NCBI GenBank assembly: GCA_021817945.1
Contig: JAKAFL010000017.1
Coordinates: forward strand, 1-59,729
DNA length: 59,729 nucleotides
From: a bacterium
GTDB taxonomy: Bacteria; Verrucomicrobiota; Verrucomicrobiia; Limisphaerales; UBA11358
Reading direction: 5' to 3'
Shown here: positions 7,977 through 15,538 of the stretch, one piece after another
How positions within the stretch are numbered: the first letter of the stretch is position 1
How the letters are laid out: each line of letters opens with the position of its first letter
Position numbers and translations under genes: made by a program
Notes under the pieces: model-generated
What the model was told of the DNA's origin: nothing
Database searches by the model: none
The model's input: only the letters and a program-made list of their open reading frames with translations

Positions 7977-9011
7977 TCAATAACTCATGCGGTCAATTTT
8001 CACCTTGCCGCGAAAGATCCAATAGATGCTGACGGTGTAGGCAATGACCACCGGCACACCGATGGCGGCAATCACCAGCATGATGCCGAGGGTGTGGGAG
8101 GAGGAGGCGGCATTGTGGATGTCCAGGCTGAATTCGGGATGAGGCGCGCTGTAAACCAGGTCGGGGAAAAGGTTCAGCGCGAAGAGGGCCATGAGGGTGA
8201 TGATGGCGGCGCACGAGGAAAGAAAAGCCCGGCCATCGCGCCCGTGGTGGAATTCGCGGGGGATGTTGGCAATGGCCAGCATGTTGGCGAGCGCCACGCT
8301 GAACAGCCACGGATTGGCCCTGACCCGCGCCGCCATGTGCGGCACATACAACAGCGTGGCCATGGTCAATGTCACCGCGCAGATGACGAAGAAAATAATG
8401 CATCGCACCGCCCAGATGCGGAGTTTATCGTGAAGCACCCCCTCGGTTTTCAGCACCCCATAAATGGCTCCGTGCATCATGAAAAGCGCCACCGTGGTGA
8501 CGCCCACCAACAGGGGATAGGGGGTGAGCAATCCCAAAAAGGTGCCCGCGAATTCCCCATTTTCATCCAGGGGAACACCCCAGGCAATGTTGCCCAGGGC
8601 CGTGCCGATCAATAGCGCGGAGAGAATGCTGCCCGCCGAGAATCCCACGTCCCACATCTGCCGCCACCAGCGCATGGGTCTTTTGCTGCGGAACTCGATT
8701 GCCACCGCCCTGAATATCAGCGAAACCAGCAGCAGGACCAGCGCAAGGTAAAAGCCGGAAAACACGGTGGCATAAACATCGGGAAAAGGCGCAAAAAGCG
8801 CCCCGCCACCCGTCACCAGCCACACCTCGTTGCCATCCCACACAGGCCCGATGGAATTGAGGAGTATCCTGCGCTCATGGTCATCCGGGGTGAAAAGGTG
8901 CAAAGCCCCTATGCCTAAATCAAAGCCGTCCAGCAGCGCGTACCCCGTCAGGAGTATTCCCACGAGAATAAACCAGATGGTGTTCAGGTCCAGGTGCGTC
9001 GTTGCATTCAT
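7977..9011 (-). CDS. cydB: cytochrome bd-type quinol oxidase subunit II
   Basis: A 344-residue multi-spanning membrane protein, the second subunit of the bd-family quinol oxidase. It begins with the family-defining helix IWFILVGILLTGYALLDGFDLGIGAL and continues with VWDGNEVWLVTGGGALFAPFP. About eight membrane segments are visible. It overlaps cydA by 4 nt on the same strand, so the two are translationally coupled and form the heterodimer. The enzyme oxidises quinol and reduces oxygen to water at the cytoplasmic membrane without proton pumping. It ends only 1 nt from the convergent EgtD-like gene, leaving no room for a separate terminator. Confidence 0.95.
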   Translation of the reverse strand: MNATTHLDLNTIWFILVGILLTGYALLDGFDLGIGALHLFTPDDHERRILLNSIGPVWDGNEVWLVTGGGALFAPFPDVYATVFSGFYLALVLLLVSLIFRAVAIEFRSKRPMRWWRQMWDVGFSAGSILSALLIGTALGNIAWGVPLDENGEFAGTFLGLLTPYPLLVGVTTVALFMMHGAIYGVLKTEGVLHDKLRIWAVRCIIFFVICAVTLTMATLLYVPHMAARVRANPWLFSVALANMLAIANIPREFHHGRDGRAFLSSCAAIITLMALFALNLFPDLVYSAPHPEFSLDIHNAASSSHTLGIMLVIAAIGVPVVIAYTVSIYWIFRGKVKIDRMSY

Positions 9012-10375
9012 GGTTTGACAGGCAGGGCCAGCTTGCCGGATGGAATGAGGTCCGCGTCCTCCGGTCCATGCTGGATTTTTTCATTGAGAAGGTAAATGAA
9101 GGCGGCAAACAACAGGAAATAGACCACGGTAAAGAGAATAAGGGAGGCCATCACCACGTTGGCCTTGACCACAACGGAAAGGGCCTCGGGCGTGCGCAGC
9201 ACTCCATACACAATCCATGGCTGCCTGCCCACCTCCGCCGCAAACCAGCCAAACTGGTTGGCCAGTTCCGGTCCCACCACCGAAAACACCAGCAGCCAGA
9301 GAAGCCAGCGCCGCTGGAACAGGCGGTTCCCGCGCAACGACCACAACCCCAGCGCCGACAACCCCAGCAAACCAAACCCTATCGCCACCATGCCATGGAA
9401 AAAAATAAAACAGGGAACCACCGGTGGACGGTCCCCGGCGCTGAAATCATCCAACCCCTCCACCACCCCGTTGATGTTGTCATCCGCCAGAAAACTCAGC
9501 AAATCCGGAGCCTCAAGGCCTATCACCTTTTGGTCCTTTTCATCCACATACCCGGCCAGCACCAGCGGCGCGCGGGCGGTGGTGTGGTAAAGCCCCTCAA
9601 AGGCGGCGAGCTTGGCCGGCTGGTGCCTGGCCACATTTTGCGCGCTCAGATGGCCTGTTGTGGCCTGGAGCAGGGAGGCAGCCAGGCCCAACCCCAATCC
9701 GGCCTTGAGCGATTTCCGGGCAAAATCCAGATGCCGCCCCTTCAGGATGTACCAAGCGCTCACGCTCGCCACCAAAAAACCTCCCGTCGCCCAAGCCCCG
9801 CCCAGGGTGTGGCTCAACCGGCAGAGCATCGAGGGATTGAACACCACCTGCCAGAAATCCGTCACCTCCGCCCGGGCACGCATCCCCTGCCCCACAATGT
9901 GGTACCCGGCAGGCGTTTGCATCCAGGAATTGGCCACCACGATCCACACCGCGCTGAAATGCGCGCCCAAGGCCACCATGCAGGTGGCAAAAAAATGCGT
10001 CTTCCGCCCCACCTTGTCCCATCCAAACAACAACAGGGCCAGAAATCCTGATTCCAAAAAGAACGCAAAAATGCCCTCCGCTGCCAGCGCGCTGCCAAAA
10101 ACATCCCCCACAAAGCGCGAGTAGGTGGCCCAATTCGTGCCAAATTCAAATTCCATCACGATCCCCGTGGCCACGCCCAAGGCAAATGTCAGCGCAAAGA
10201 TGCGGGTCCAAAACCTCGCCATTTGGTGGTAAATTTCATTGCCCGTCCTCAACCATGCACCCTCCATCAAGACCAGCATCACCCCCAGCCCGATGCTCAA
10301 AGGCGGGTAAAGATAATGAAACCCAATCGTCAGCCCGAATTGAATTCGCGAAAGTGTCAGGACATCCATTGCCAT
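9008..10375 (-). CDS. cydA: cytochrome bd-type quinol oxidase subunit I (CIO-like)
   Basis: A 455-residue haem-bearing subunit. The N-terminal phrase LSRIQFGLTIGFHYLYPPLSIGLG contains the high-spin haem ligand His and resembles the cyanide-insensitive oxidase (CioA) subgroup more than E. coli CydA (which has MYHFLFVPLTLGLA). ATGIVMEFEFGTNWATYSRFVGDVFG, FFLESGFLALLLFGWDKVG and GAHFSAVWIVVANSWMQTPAGY are conserved membrane segments. At 455 residues it is shorter than E. coli CydA (about 520), consistent with a short Q-loop. A start at the second Met (10369) is also possible. It is the first gene of the cydA-cydB operon. The 550-bp region upstream holds an inverted repeat that might be regulatory. 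Confidence 0.94.
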   Translation of the reverse strand: MAMDVLTLSRIQFGLTIGFHYLYPPLSIGLGVMLVLMEGAWLRTGNEIYHQMARFWTRIFALTFALGVATGIVMEFEFGTNWATYSRFVGDVFGSALAAEGIFAFFLESGFLALLLFGWDKVGRKTHFFATCMVALGAHFSAVWIVVANSWMQTPAGYHIVGQGMRARAEVTDFWQVVFNPSMLCRLSHTLGGAWATGGFLVASVSAWYILKGRHLDFARKSLKAGLGLGLAASLLQATTGHLSAQNVARHQPAKLAAFEGLYHTTARAPLVLAGYVDEKDQKVIGLEAPDLLSFLADDNINGVVEGLDDFSAGDRPPVVPCFIFFHGMVAIGFGLLGLSALGLWSLRGNRLFQRRWLLWLLVFSVVGPELANQFGWFAAEVGRQPWIVYGVLRTPEALSVVVKANVVMASLILFTVVYFLLFAAFIYLLNEKIQHGPEDADLIPSGKLALPVKP

Positions 10376-10905
10376 TTTTGAACCGCAAGCCTCATAAAAA
10401 GTTACACCTTCCGACGCAGCGATCTCCGTATTGTGCAGACCCGATCACTGAAACGAGGGAAAGTGAGGAAAAAATTGAGGAAGAGTTGAAAAAGGCAGGC
10501 TGGTGTGGACATTTTTTCAACCAACCCATTAACCATCAACCTCAACCTCAACCCTGAAACACGTCCACACCAGCACCTTTAAGTTCGTCCATTCCGATGA
10601 ATTGTCAAGACGCCAGTTGAAGACGTTTCCCGGGTTCATATTAAGGTTCCATTTGAGTTTGCATGAGATTGCACGACGACCCCGCATCCCTCCGGCCATG
10701 ACCCCGGCGCCAAGCTTGAAACCATGACCGGCATGGTCATGGGCGCATCTCAGTTTTTAGGCTGGTGAAATTTGGGTGGAAGGAGAGCGATGGGGCGGTT
10801 TTGGGTTTGTGTTTAACCATGTGGAGCATAGGCATGCCCAGTGGGGGGATATTCCCCGCAATTTTGCACGGGTTGGATGCCTTGTATGTGCCGCCCCAAC
10901 GGGGT
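10376..10905. other. intergenic region upstream of cydA with two inverted repeats
   Basis: No convincing gene. It holds a perfect 12-bp inverted repeat GCTGGTGTGGAC (10499-10510) / GTCCACACCAGC (10563-10574) with a 52-bp loop rich in CAACCT units. A compact hairpin with 8-bp arms CCATGACC / GGTCATGG and a 5-nt loop lies at 10722-10742. The first sits about 125-200 bp upstream of the cydA start and may be a regulatory or mobile-element relic. Open frames of 68-123 codons here have no recognisable features. Confidence 0.5.
10499..10574. repeat. 12-bp inverted repeat with 52-bp loop, upstream of cydA
   Basis: The arms GCTGGTGTGGAC and GTCCACACCAGC are perfect reverse complements. The loop contains repeated CAACCT units. 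It could form a cruciform or mark a tiny inserted element. No function can be assigned. Confidence 0.6.
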
Positions 10906-12045
10906 TGGGGGCAAATTGCCTGTTCCCGAAAGATCAGTGCCACCCCTCCCCGGCCCTCCCCATCAATGGAATTGATGGAGAGGGAGAAAGAGGCGGTGGA
11001 TTCAATATTGTTTTAAACCATTTTGAAGGTCGAAGGTAATCACCATTTCAAGCGCACACAACAGCCCGGCACCTTTGGTTTCCTCGCCCCGCCAGCGGAG
11101 CGCGGGGAGAGGATTAAGGAGAGGGGGGATCGCAAACAGACATCGCGATAAATGAGCAATCTCACTTTCCGAAAGATCAGTGCTACCCCTCCCCGGCCCT
11201 CCCCATCAATGGGATTGATGGAGAGGGAGAAAGAGGCGGTGGATTCAATACGATTTTAAACCATTTCGAGGGTCGAAGGTAATCGCCATTTCAAACGCAC
11301 TCAACAACCCTGCGCCTCTGGTTTCCTCGCCCCGCCAGCGGAGCGCGGGGAGAGGATTATGGAGAGGGGAGATCGCAAACAGTCAGCGCGATAAATGACC
11401 AATCTCATTTTCCGAAAGATCAGTGCCACCCCTCCCCGGCCCTCCCCATCAATGGGTTTGATGGAGAGGGAGAAAGAGGCGGTGGATTCAATACGGTTTT
11501 AAACCATTTCGAAGGTCGAAGGTAATCGCCATTTCAAACGCACACAACAACCCTGCGCCTCTGGTTTCCTCGCCCCGCCAGCGGAGCGCGGGGAGAGGAT
11601 TATGGAGAGGGGAGATCGTAAACATACAGCGCGATAAATGACCAATCTCACTTTCCGAAAGATCAGTGCCACCCCTCCCCGATCCCCGCCACCCATGGAG
11701 ATTGATGGGGAGGGAGAAAGAGGCGGTGGGTTCAATAGGGTTTTAAACCGTTTCGAAGGCCGAACGTAATCGCCATTTCAAGCGCACACAACAGCCCTGC
11801 GCCTCTGGTTTCCTCGCCCCGCCAGCGCAGCGCGGGGAGAGGATTAAGGAGAGGGGAACTCGCAAACAGCCAGCGCGATAAATGACCAATCTCACTTTCC
11901 GAAAGATCAGTGCCACCCCTCCCCGGTCCCCGCCACCCACGGAGATTGATGGGCAGGAAGAGCGGAGCAGTTGGTTTGTGGAGGTTTATAGAAATTCAAA
12001 CGCGGAGGCTGAGGGGGACTCTCCCAGAAACTGAGACGCGCCCCA
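10875..12045. repeat. tandem array of 243-bp units with defined flanks (family A, locus 1)
   Basis: Units begin with GAAAGATCAGTGCCACCCC at 10928, 11171, 11414, 11657 and 11901, that is periods of 243, 243, 243 and 244 bp: four full units and a partial fifth ending near 11960. Each unit holds a stem from CCCTCCCCATCAAT / ATTGATGGAGAGGG and a second stem CCTCGCCCCGC / GCGGGGAGAGG. The left flank (GCCGCCCC, GGGGGCAAATTGCCTGTT) and right flank (about 11972-12045, ending CCAGAAACTGAGACGCGCCC) also flank the second array at 31850-32515, so both loci look like copies of one element with different unit numbers. Open frames on the minus strand inside units are repetitive by-products and are not called. 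Confidence 0.85.
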
Positions 12046-12125
12046 TGGTCATTTGTTGTATCAGTTTGCAGCATTTATTGGATTCCTCCGCCGCCTCTGT
12101 CATCCAGATGGCATGCTGCCCGCCA

Positions 12126-12310
12126 TGAATCCCGAAAAGCCAAATTCAAAAGGCCAATCTGCCTCAATCTACTGGGGGCAAACTTCTTTGGAAAAACCTT
12201 ACCAGACCGCTTCGGGTATGGTTTCGATTTTTCCAAAGAGTTTCCACTCCAGCATCTTGCCGCATCTTGACCCTTTCCATGTCGCTTTGCGGGTTAAAGC
12301 CTTCGAAGGC
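12126..12310 (+). repeat. dispersed repeat family B, copy 2, interrupted by a 53-bp hairpin insertion
   Basis: The left part (CAAATTCAAAAGGCCAATCTGCC) and right part (GCATCTTGACCCTTTCCATG) match the other B copies but are separated by extra DNA. That DNA contains the perfect 11-bp inverted repeat CTTTGGAAAAA (12186-12196) / TTTTTCCAAAG (12228-12238), with GGTTT/AACC-like inner pairing. This looks like a very small inverted-repeat element nested in repeat B. The copy lies directly beyond the 243-bp array, as at the third locus near 57 kb. Confidence 0.7.
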
Positions 12311-12390
12311 GGGGGAATTCGCATCCATTGAGTCACCGAGGGCCAGAACAAGGTGACACGAACGGCTGGACGGATGAAATGTGGCAGGCA

Positions 12391-13167
12391 TCAAGCGGAA
12401 GGGGCTGGCCGCGCTTGAATGGACGCCAAACCGCCATCCACGCCGATGATTTGACCGGTGACCCATTTTTGCTCCGGATCGAGGAGCCACGCGATGGCGC
12501 TGGCAACTTCGTTCGGTTCACCAATCCGTCCGAGCGGATGCAATGCAGCGCTAGCCTTGAGACTGGCTTCATTCCGGGTGATTGGCTCCGCCAGCGGCGT
12601 GCGTGTGAGGCCCGGTGCGACGCAATTGATGCGGAGGTTGAAGCGCGCATAGGTTGCCGCTGCGGATTGGGCCAGTCCGGCCACGCCAGCCTTGGCGGCG
12701 GCGATGGCTTCGTGATTGATCATGCCGCGCTGCGCCACCGCCGAGGACATCAGCACGATGCTGCCGCCGCCGGAACGCATCATGCGGCCCGTAGCCGCAC
12801 GCAAGATGACAAACGAAGTGGTGAGATTGGCAGCAACCGTGCGCGCCCAATCGTCATCGGTGGTGAGATGCGCGGATTTGAGCAGAAGCGAGCCGCAGCA
12901 ATTGACCACGCCGTCCAGGTGTCCGAATTTATCCAAAGCCTGCTTGAAAACGGATTCCACCTCACTGGTGTCGGTCGCTTCAGCCAGTTGGGTGAGGGCG
13001 CTCGTCTCGCGGCCCAGTTTTTCCAGTTGTTCCGCGTTACGCCCGCTCAGGGCCAGCCGCCATCCGGCAGCCGCCAAACGCCGCGCCAGAGCGGAACCGA
13101 TGCCGCCCGTGGCGCCGAAGATAAGTCCGGCGGGTTTTACATTGGAAATTCCTGTTTCAGTCATCAT
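12391..13167 (-). CDS. short-chain dehydrogenase/reductase-like protein, catalytic Tyr not conserved
   Basis: A 258-residue Rossmann-fold SDR. The NAD(P)-binding glycine motif is GATGGIGSALARRL, the NNAG position reads VNCCGSLL, and the C-terminus has NCVAPGLTRTPLAE and the GQIIGVDGGLAS end typical of the FabG-like group. In the active-site helix the usual Y-A-A-S-K becomes I-A-A-A-K (NHEAIAAAKAG): the Lys is present but the Tyr is Ile, and the preceding Ser is in MSSAVAQRG. The reductase chemistry is therefore uncertain; binding of NAD(P) is likely. The start at 13167 follows the preceding gene's stop by 16 nt; an earlier in-frame start at 13221 would overlap that gene. It is the last gene of the set SOUL-DUF2867-SDR. 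Confidence 0.85.
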   Translation of the reverse strand: MMTETGISNVKPAGLIFGATGGIGSALARRLAAAGWRLALSGRNAEQLEKLGRETSALTQLAEATDTSEVESVFKQALDKFGHLDGVVNCCGSLLLKSAHLTTDDDWARTVAANLTTSFVILRAATGRMMRSGGGSIVLMSSAVAQRGMINHEAIAAAKAGVAGLAQSAAATYARFNLRINCVAPGLTRTPLAEPITRNEASLKASAALHPLGRIGEPNEVASAIAWLLDPEQKWVTGQIIGVDGGLASIQARPAPSA

Positions 13168-13183
13168 GTCAAAGATTTTTGAA

Positions 13184-14632
13184 TTATTTCTGGTGCGATT
13201 GCCTGTTTGCGATCGCTTCAATCATTCCATTGAAAATGAATCCGTGCAAGGGAAGCACCGCATACCAGTAAAGCCGGCCCAAGACCCCGCGCGGACGAAA
13301 GGTGGCAGTTTGAACCAGTTGATCGCCCTGTTTGGAGGGAACGATTTTGAATTCCAGCCAGGCCTCGCCGGGAAGACGCATTTCGGCGAAGAGCAGCAGC
13401 CGGCGGTTGGTCCTGTCGGCCACGAGCACGCGCCAGAAATCCAGCGCGTCACCGGCTTCAATGTCATTGGCGTGGGTTCTTCCGCGATTGAGCCCGACGC
13501 CGCCGGCCAGCTTGTCGAGAATCCCGCGTAATTCCCAAAGCCAGTCGGCATAATACCAGCCGGTGTCGCCGCCAATATTCCAGACATTATGCCAGACTGT
13601 TTCGGCCCGCCCTGGAACCAGACGGACACGCACATCGCGGAAGCAGCCGTGCGTCGGCACATTAACCGAATTCATCAAGGCCAGATTCGCGCCTGACGAG
13701 GCGAAGGAATCTTTCCAGCCGCTGGCCACATTGCCCTGTTCAATTCGCTCCAGGGCGAGGGCGACAGCTTCTTTATAGGTCAGCAGCTTGATGCCCAGGT
13801 CCTCGGCCAGACGGTTTGGCCGGGCCACGACGTCCACCTTCATGCTGTCCACCAGATTCACGGCCAGGCGATACGAGGTGGATGTCACGAAATAAAGCCA
13901 ATAGGAGGAAAGCCGCGGCGTCATGACCGGAACGATGATGATCAGCCGTTTAAAGCCGCGCACCTCGGCAAATTGCGCCAGCATATCGCGATAGGTCAAC
14001 ACTTGCGGCCCCCCGATGTCGAAATCGCGGTTCATGGCATTTTCGCGCAACATGACACCAACCAAAAATTGAATGACATTGCGCACGGCAACAGGCTGGC
14101 AGCGCGTGCGCAGCCATATCGGGGTGATCATCACCGGGAGTTTTTCAACCAGGTCGCGGATGATTTCGAACGAAGCGCTGCCAGATCCAACCACGATGCC
14201 GGCGCGCAAAACCGTGACCGGAATCCTGCCGGCGCGCAATATCCGCTCCACTGCCAGGCGCGAGGAAAGATGCTTGGAGAGTTCATGCTCATTGACGATG
14301 CCACTGAGATAAACGATTTGCCGACAAGTCGTGGGTTCCAGCCACTGAAGAAAATTTCCTGCAGCGCGCCTTTCCTGCTCCGCGAAATCACCCCGGGGAC
14401 TGCTCATGGAGTGAATCAGGTAGAACGCGACATCCATTTCCAAAGGAGGATTCTGCGGACGCTTGTCGGAAAGAAAATCCACTTCGATGGTCCGCAAGCG
14501 CTCATGCTGTCCAGCCAGGTCGAATCGGTTCGCATCGCGCACGCAGGCGCAAAGTTCATGGCCTTGCGCGAGCAAAACCGGGATCAAACGCCGACCAATG
14601 TAGCCGTTGGCACCAGTAAGAAGAATTTTCAT
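13184..14632 (-). CDS. NAD(P)-binding NmrA-like/DUF2867 two-domain protein
   Basis: A 482-residue protein. The N-terminal atypical SDR/NmrA domain begins MKILLTGANGYIGRRLIPVLL and has AFYLIHSMSS, QIVYLSGIV and PVTVLRAGIVVGSGSASFEIIRDLVEKLP. The C-terminal domain (about 330-480) is a DUF2867/SRPBCC-like region with DALDFWRVLVADRTNRRLLLFAEMRLPGEAWLEF and ending RGVLGRLYWYAVLPLHGFIFNGM. Proteins of this architecture are often annotated as nucleoside-diphosphate-sugar epimerases, but no substrate is established. The start at 14632 overlaps the end of the SOUL gene by 4 nt (coupling). An upstream in-frame start at 14710 lies inside that gene and is rejected. Confidence 0.85.
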   Translation of the reverse strand: MKILLTGANGYIGRRLIPVLLAQGHELCACVRDANRFDLAGQHERLRTIEVDFLSDKRPQNPPLEMDVAFYLIHSMSSPRGDFAEQERRAAGNFLQWLEPTTCRQIVYLSGIVNEHELSKHLSSRLAVERILRAGRIPVTVLRAGIVVGSGSASFEIIRDLVEKLPVMITPIWLRTRCQPVAVRNVIQFLVGVMLRENAMNRDFDIGGPQVLTYRDMLAQFAEVRGFKRLIIIVPVMTPRLSSYWLYFVTSTSYRLAVNLVDSMKVDVVARPNRLAEDLGIKLLTYKEAVALALERIEQGNVASGWKDSFASSGANLALMNSVNVPTHGCFRDVRVRLVPGRAETVWHNVWNIGGDTGWYYADWLWELRGILDKLAGGVGLNRGRTHANDIEAGDALDFWRVLVADRTNRRLLLFAEMRLPGEAWLEFKIVPSKQGDQLVQTATFRPRGVLGRLYWYAVLPLHGFIFNGMIEAIANRQSHQK

Positions 14633-15243
14633 TGTGCCGCGGGCGGGAAAGACGGCTCCGGCTCCGTTCGGATCATCACCTCGTTGCGGCGCAAAAACGA
14701 CGGCGTCCACGGCGGGTCAAAATACCCAAAAATGGGTTGGGACAACTCTTTCAGCCCCTGTGCCTTCATCCATGTTTGCAGGCTCGCCAGCGCCTTTGCT
14801 TGATTGGTGGAATTGCGTCCACCGCTGAACCGCAGCACGGCAAAACACCCGGGCGCAACCTCATGCACCCGCACTTGTGGGTTTTCCGGCTTGGGCACTT
14901 CACCTGCTTTAAACTTTGTCGGCATTACAAACGCCATGGTTGCATTGGTGCCGCTGCCAGACATGAAAACCGGCGTGGTCATGGCAATTTTTACGCGGTT
15001 TTGATTTTTGCCGCTGATGAACCGGAACAGCCGCATGAAACTGCTGTCATCTCCGCCGGCCATCGGCGTCTCAGCCACAATCAACGCCGAATAATCGCGC
15101 AGTTGAAATTTTCCATCAATGCGCACAACACGGAAACTGGCGGATTCGTAACCCGAGCGCACAAACTGGCAGCCCGAGGCGAACAGCCCGACGGCAACGA
15201 CGAACAGGACGAGAGCGAAAGACATCTTATTCACAACGTTCAT
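14629..15243 (-). CDS. SOUL haem-binding family lipoprotein
   Basis: A 204-residue protein of the SOUL/HBP family. The core is visible as FRVVRIDGKFQLRDYSALIVAET, FMRLFRFISGKNQNRVKIAMTTPVFM and the C-terminal FGYFDPPWTPSFLRRNEVMI (the YxPPWT..RRNEV signature). The N-terminus is a lipoprotein signal with hydrophobic core ALVLFVVAVGLFASGC, the Cys being the likely lipidation site. The protein is therefore expected in the periplasm, membrane anchored. SOUL proteins bind haem or tetrapyrroles loosely; a precise role is not known in bacteria. It is the first gene of the three-gene set running to 12391. Confidence 0.9.
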   Translation of the reverse strand: MNVVNKMSFALVLFVVAVGLFASGCQFVRSGYESASFRVVRIDGKFQLRDYSALIVAETPMAGGDDSSFMRLFRFISGKNQNRVKIAMTTPVFMSGSGTNATMAFVMPTKFKAGEVPKPENPQVRVHEVAPGCFAVLRFSGGRNSTNQAKALASLQTWMKAQGLKELSQPIFGYFDPPWTPSFLRRNEVMIRTEPEPSFPPAAQ

Positions 15244-15538
15244 GGTCTCGCTGGCCCATTTTTTGGCAAATCAAAAATGCACATTTAAATGTCCGCAATG
15301 CAACCATGGCAATCCGGGCAGGAATGCCGCCGGACGGTGTCGGAATGGACGGTAACAAATCCAGCCCCTTCCCCTATTTTCACTGCGCTGAGCGCCGTCG
15401 CCCGGACGCCGACGGCGATCACGCGCTGGTCGTAATGCCCGGGTTCTGCCCGACTTCAAGGATACCCGTCTGGAGGACATCCATTTTCCGGCACGAAAAA
15501 GGTTTGAATTCAAAGCCGGATGTCTCGCGCATGACATT
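15244..15538. other. intergenic region between dabA end and the SOUL gene
   Basis: 295 bp, read on the minus strand as the dabA 3' flank and SOUL promoter region. Minus-strand frames here are continuations of shadow frames of dabA. I see no strong hairpin terminator and no recognisable gene. Confidence 0.4.

Noticed and set aside
9002-10124. Plus-strand frames opposite cydA
   Set aside because: They are antisense to a clear cydA and have Pro/His-rich composition typical of shadows.
10737-11940. Open frames of 60-90 codons inside the 243-bp array, some repeated per unit
   Set aside because: Unit length is a multiple of three, so similar frames recur by construction. They have no start signals and low-complexity composition.
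10928-11960. Possible CRISPR array
   Set aside because: The whole 243-bp period is conserved with no variable spacers, and no cas genes are present.
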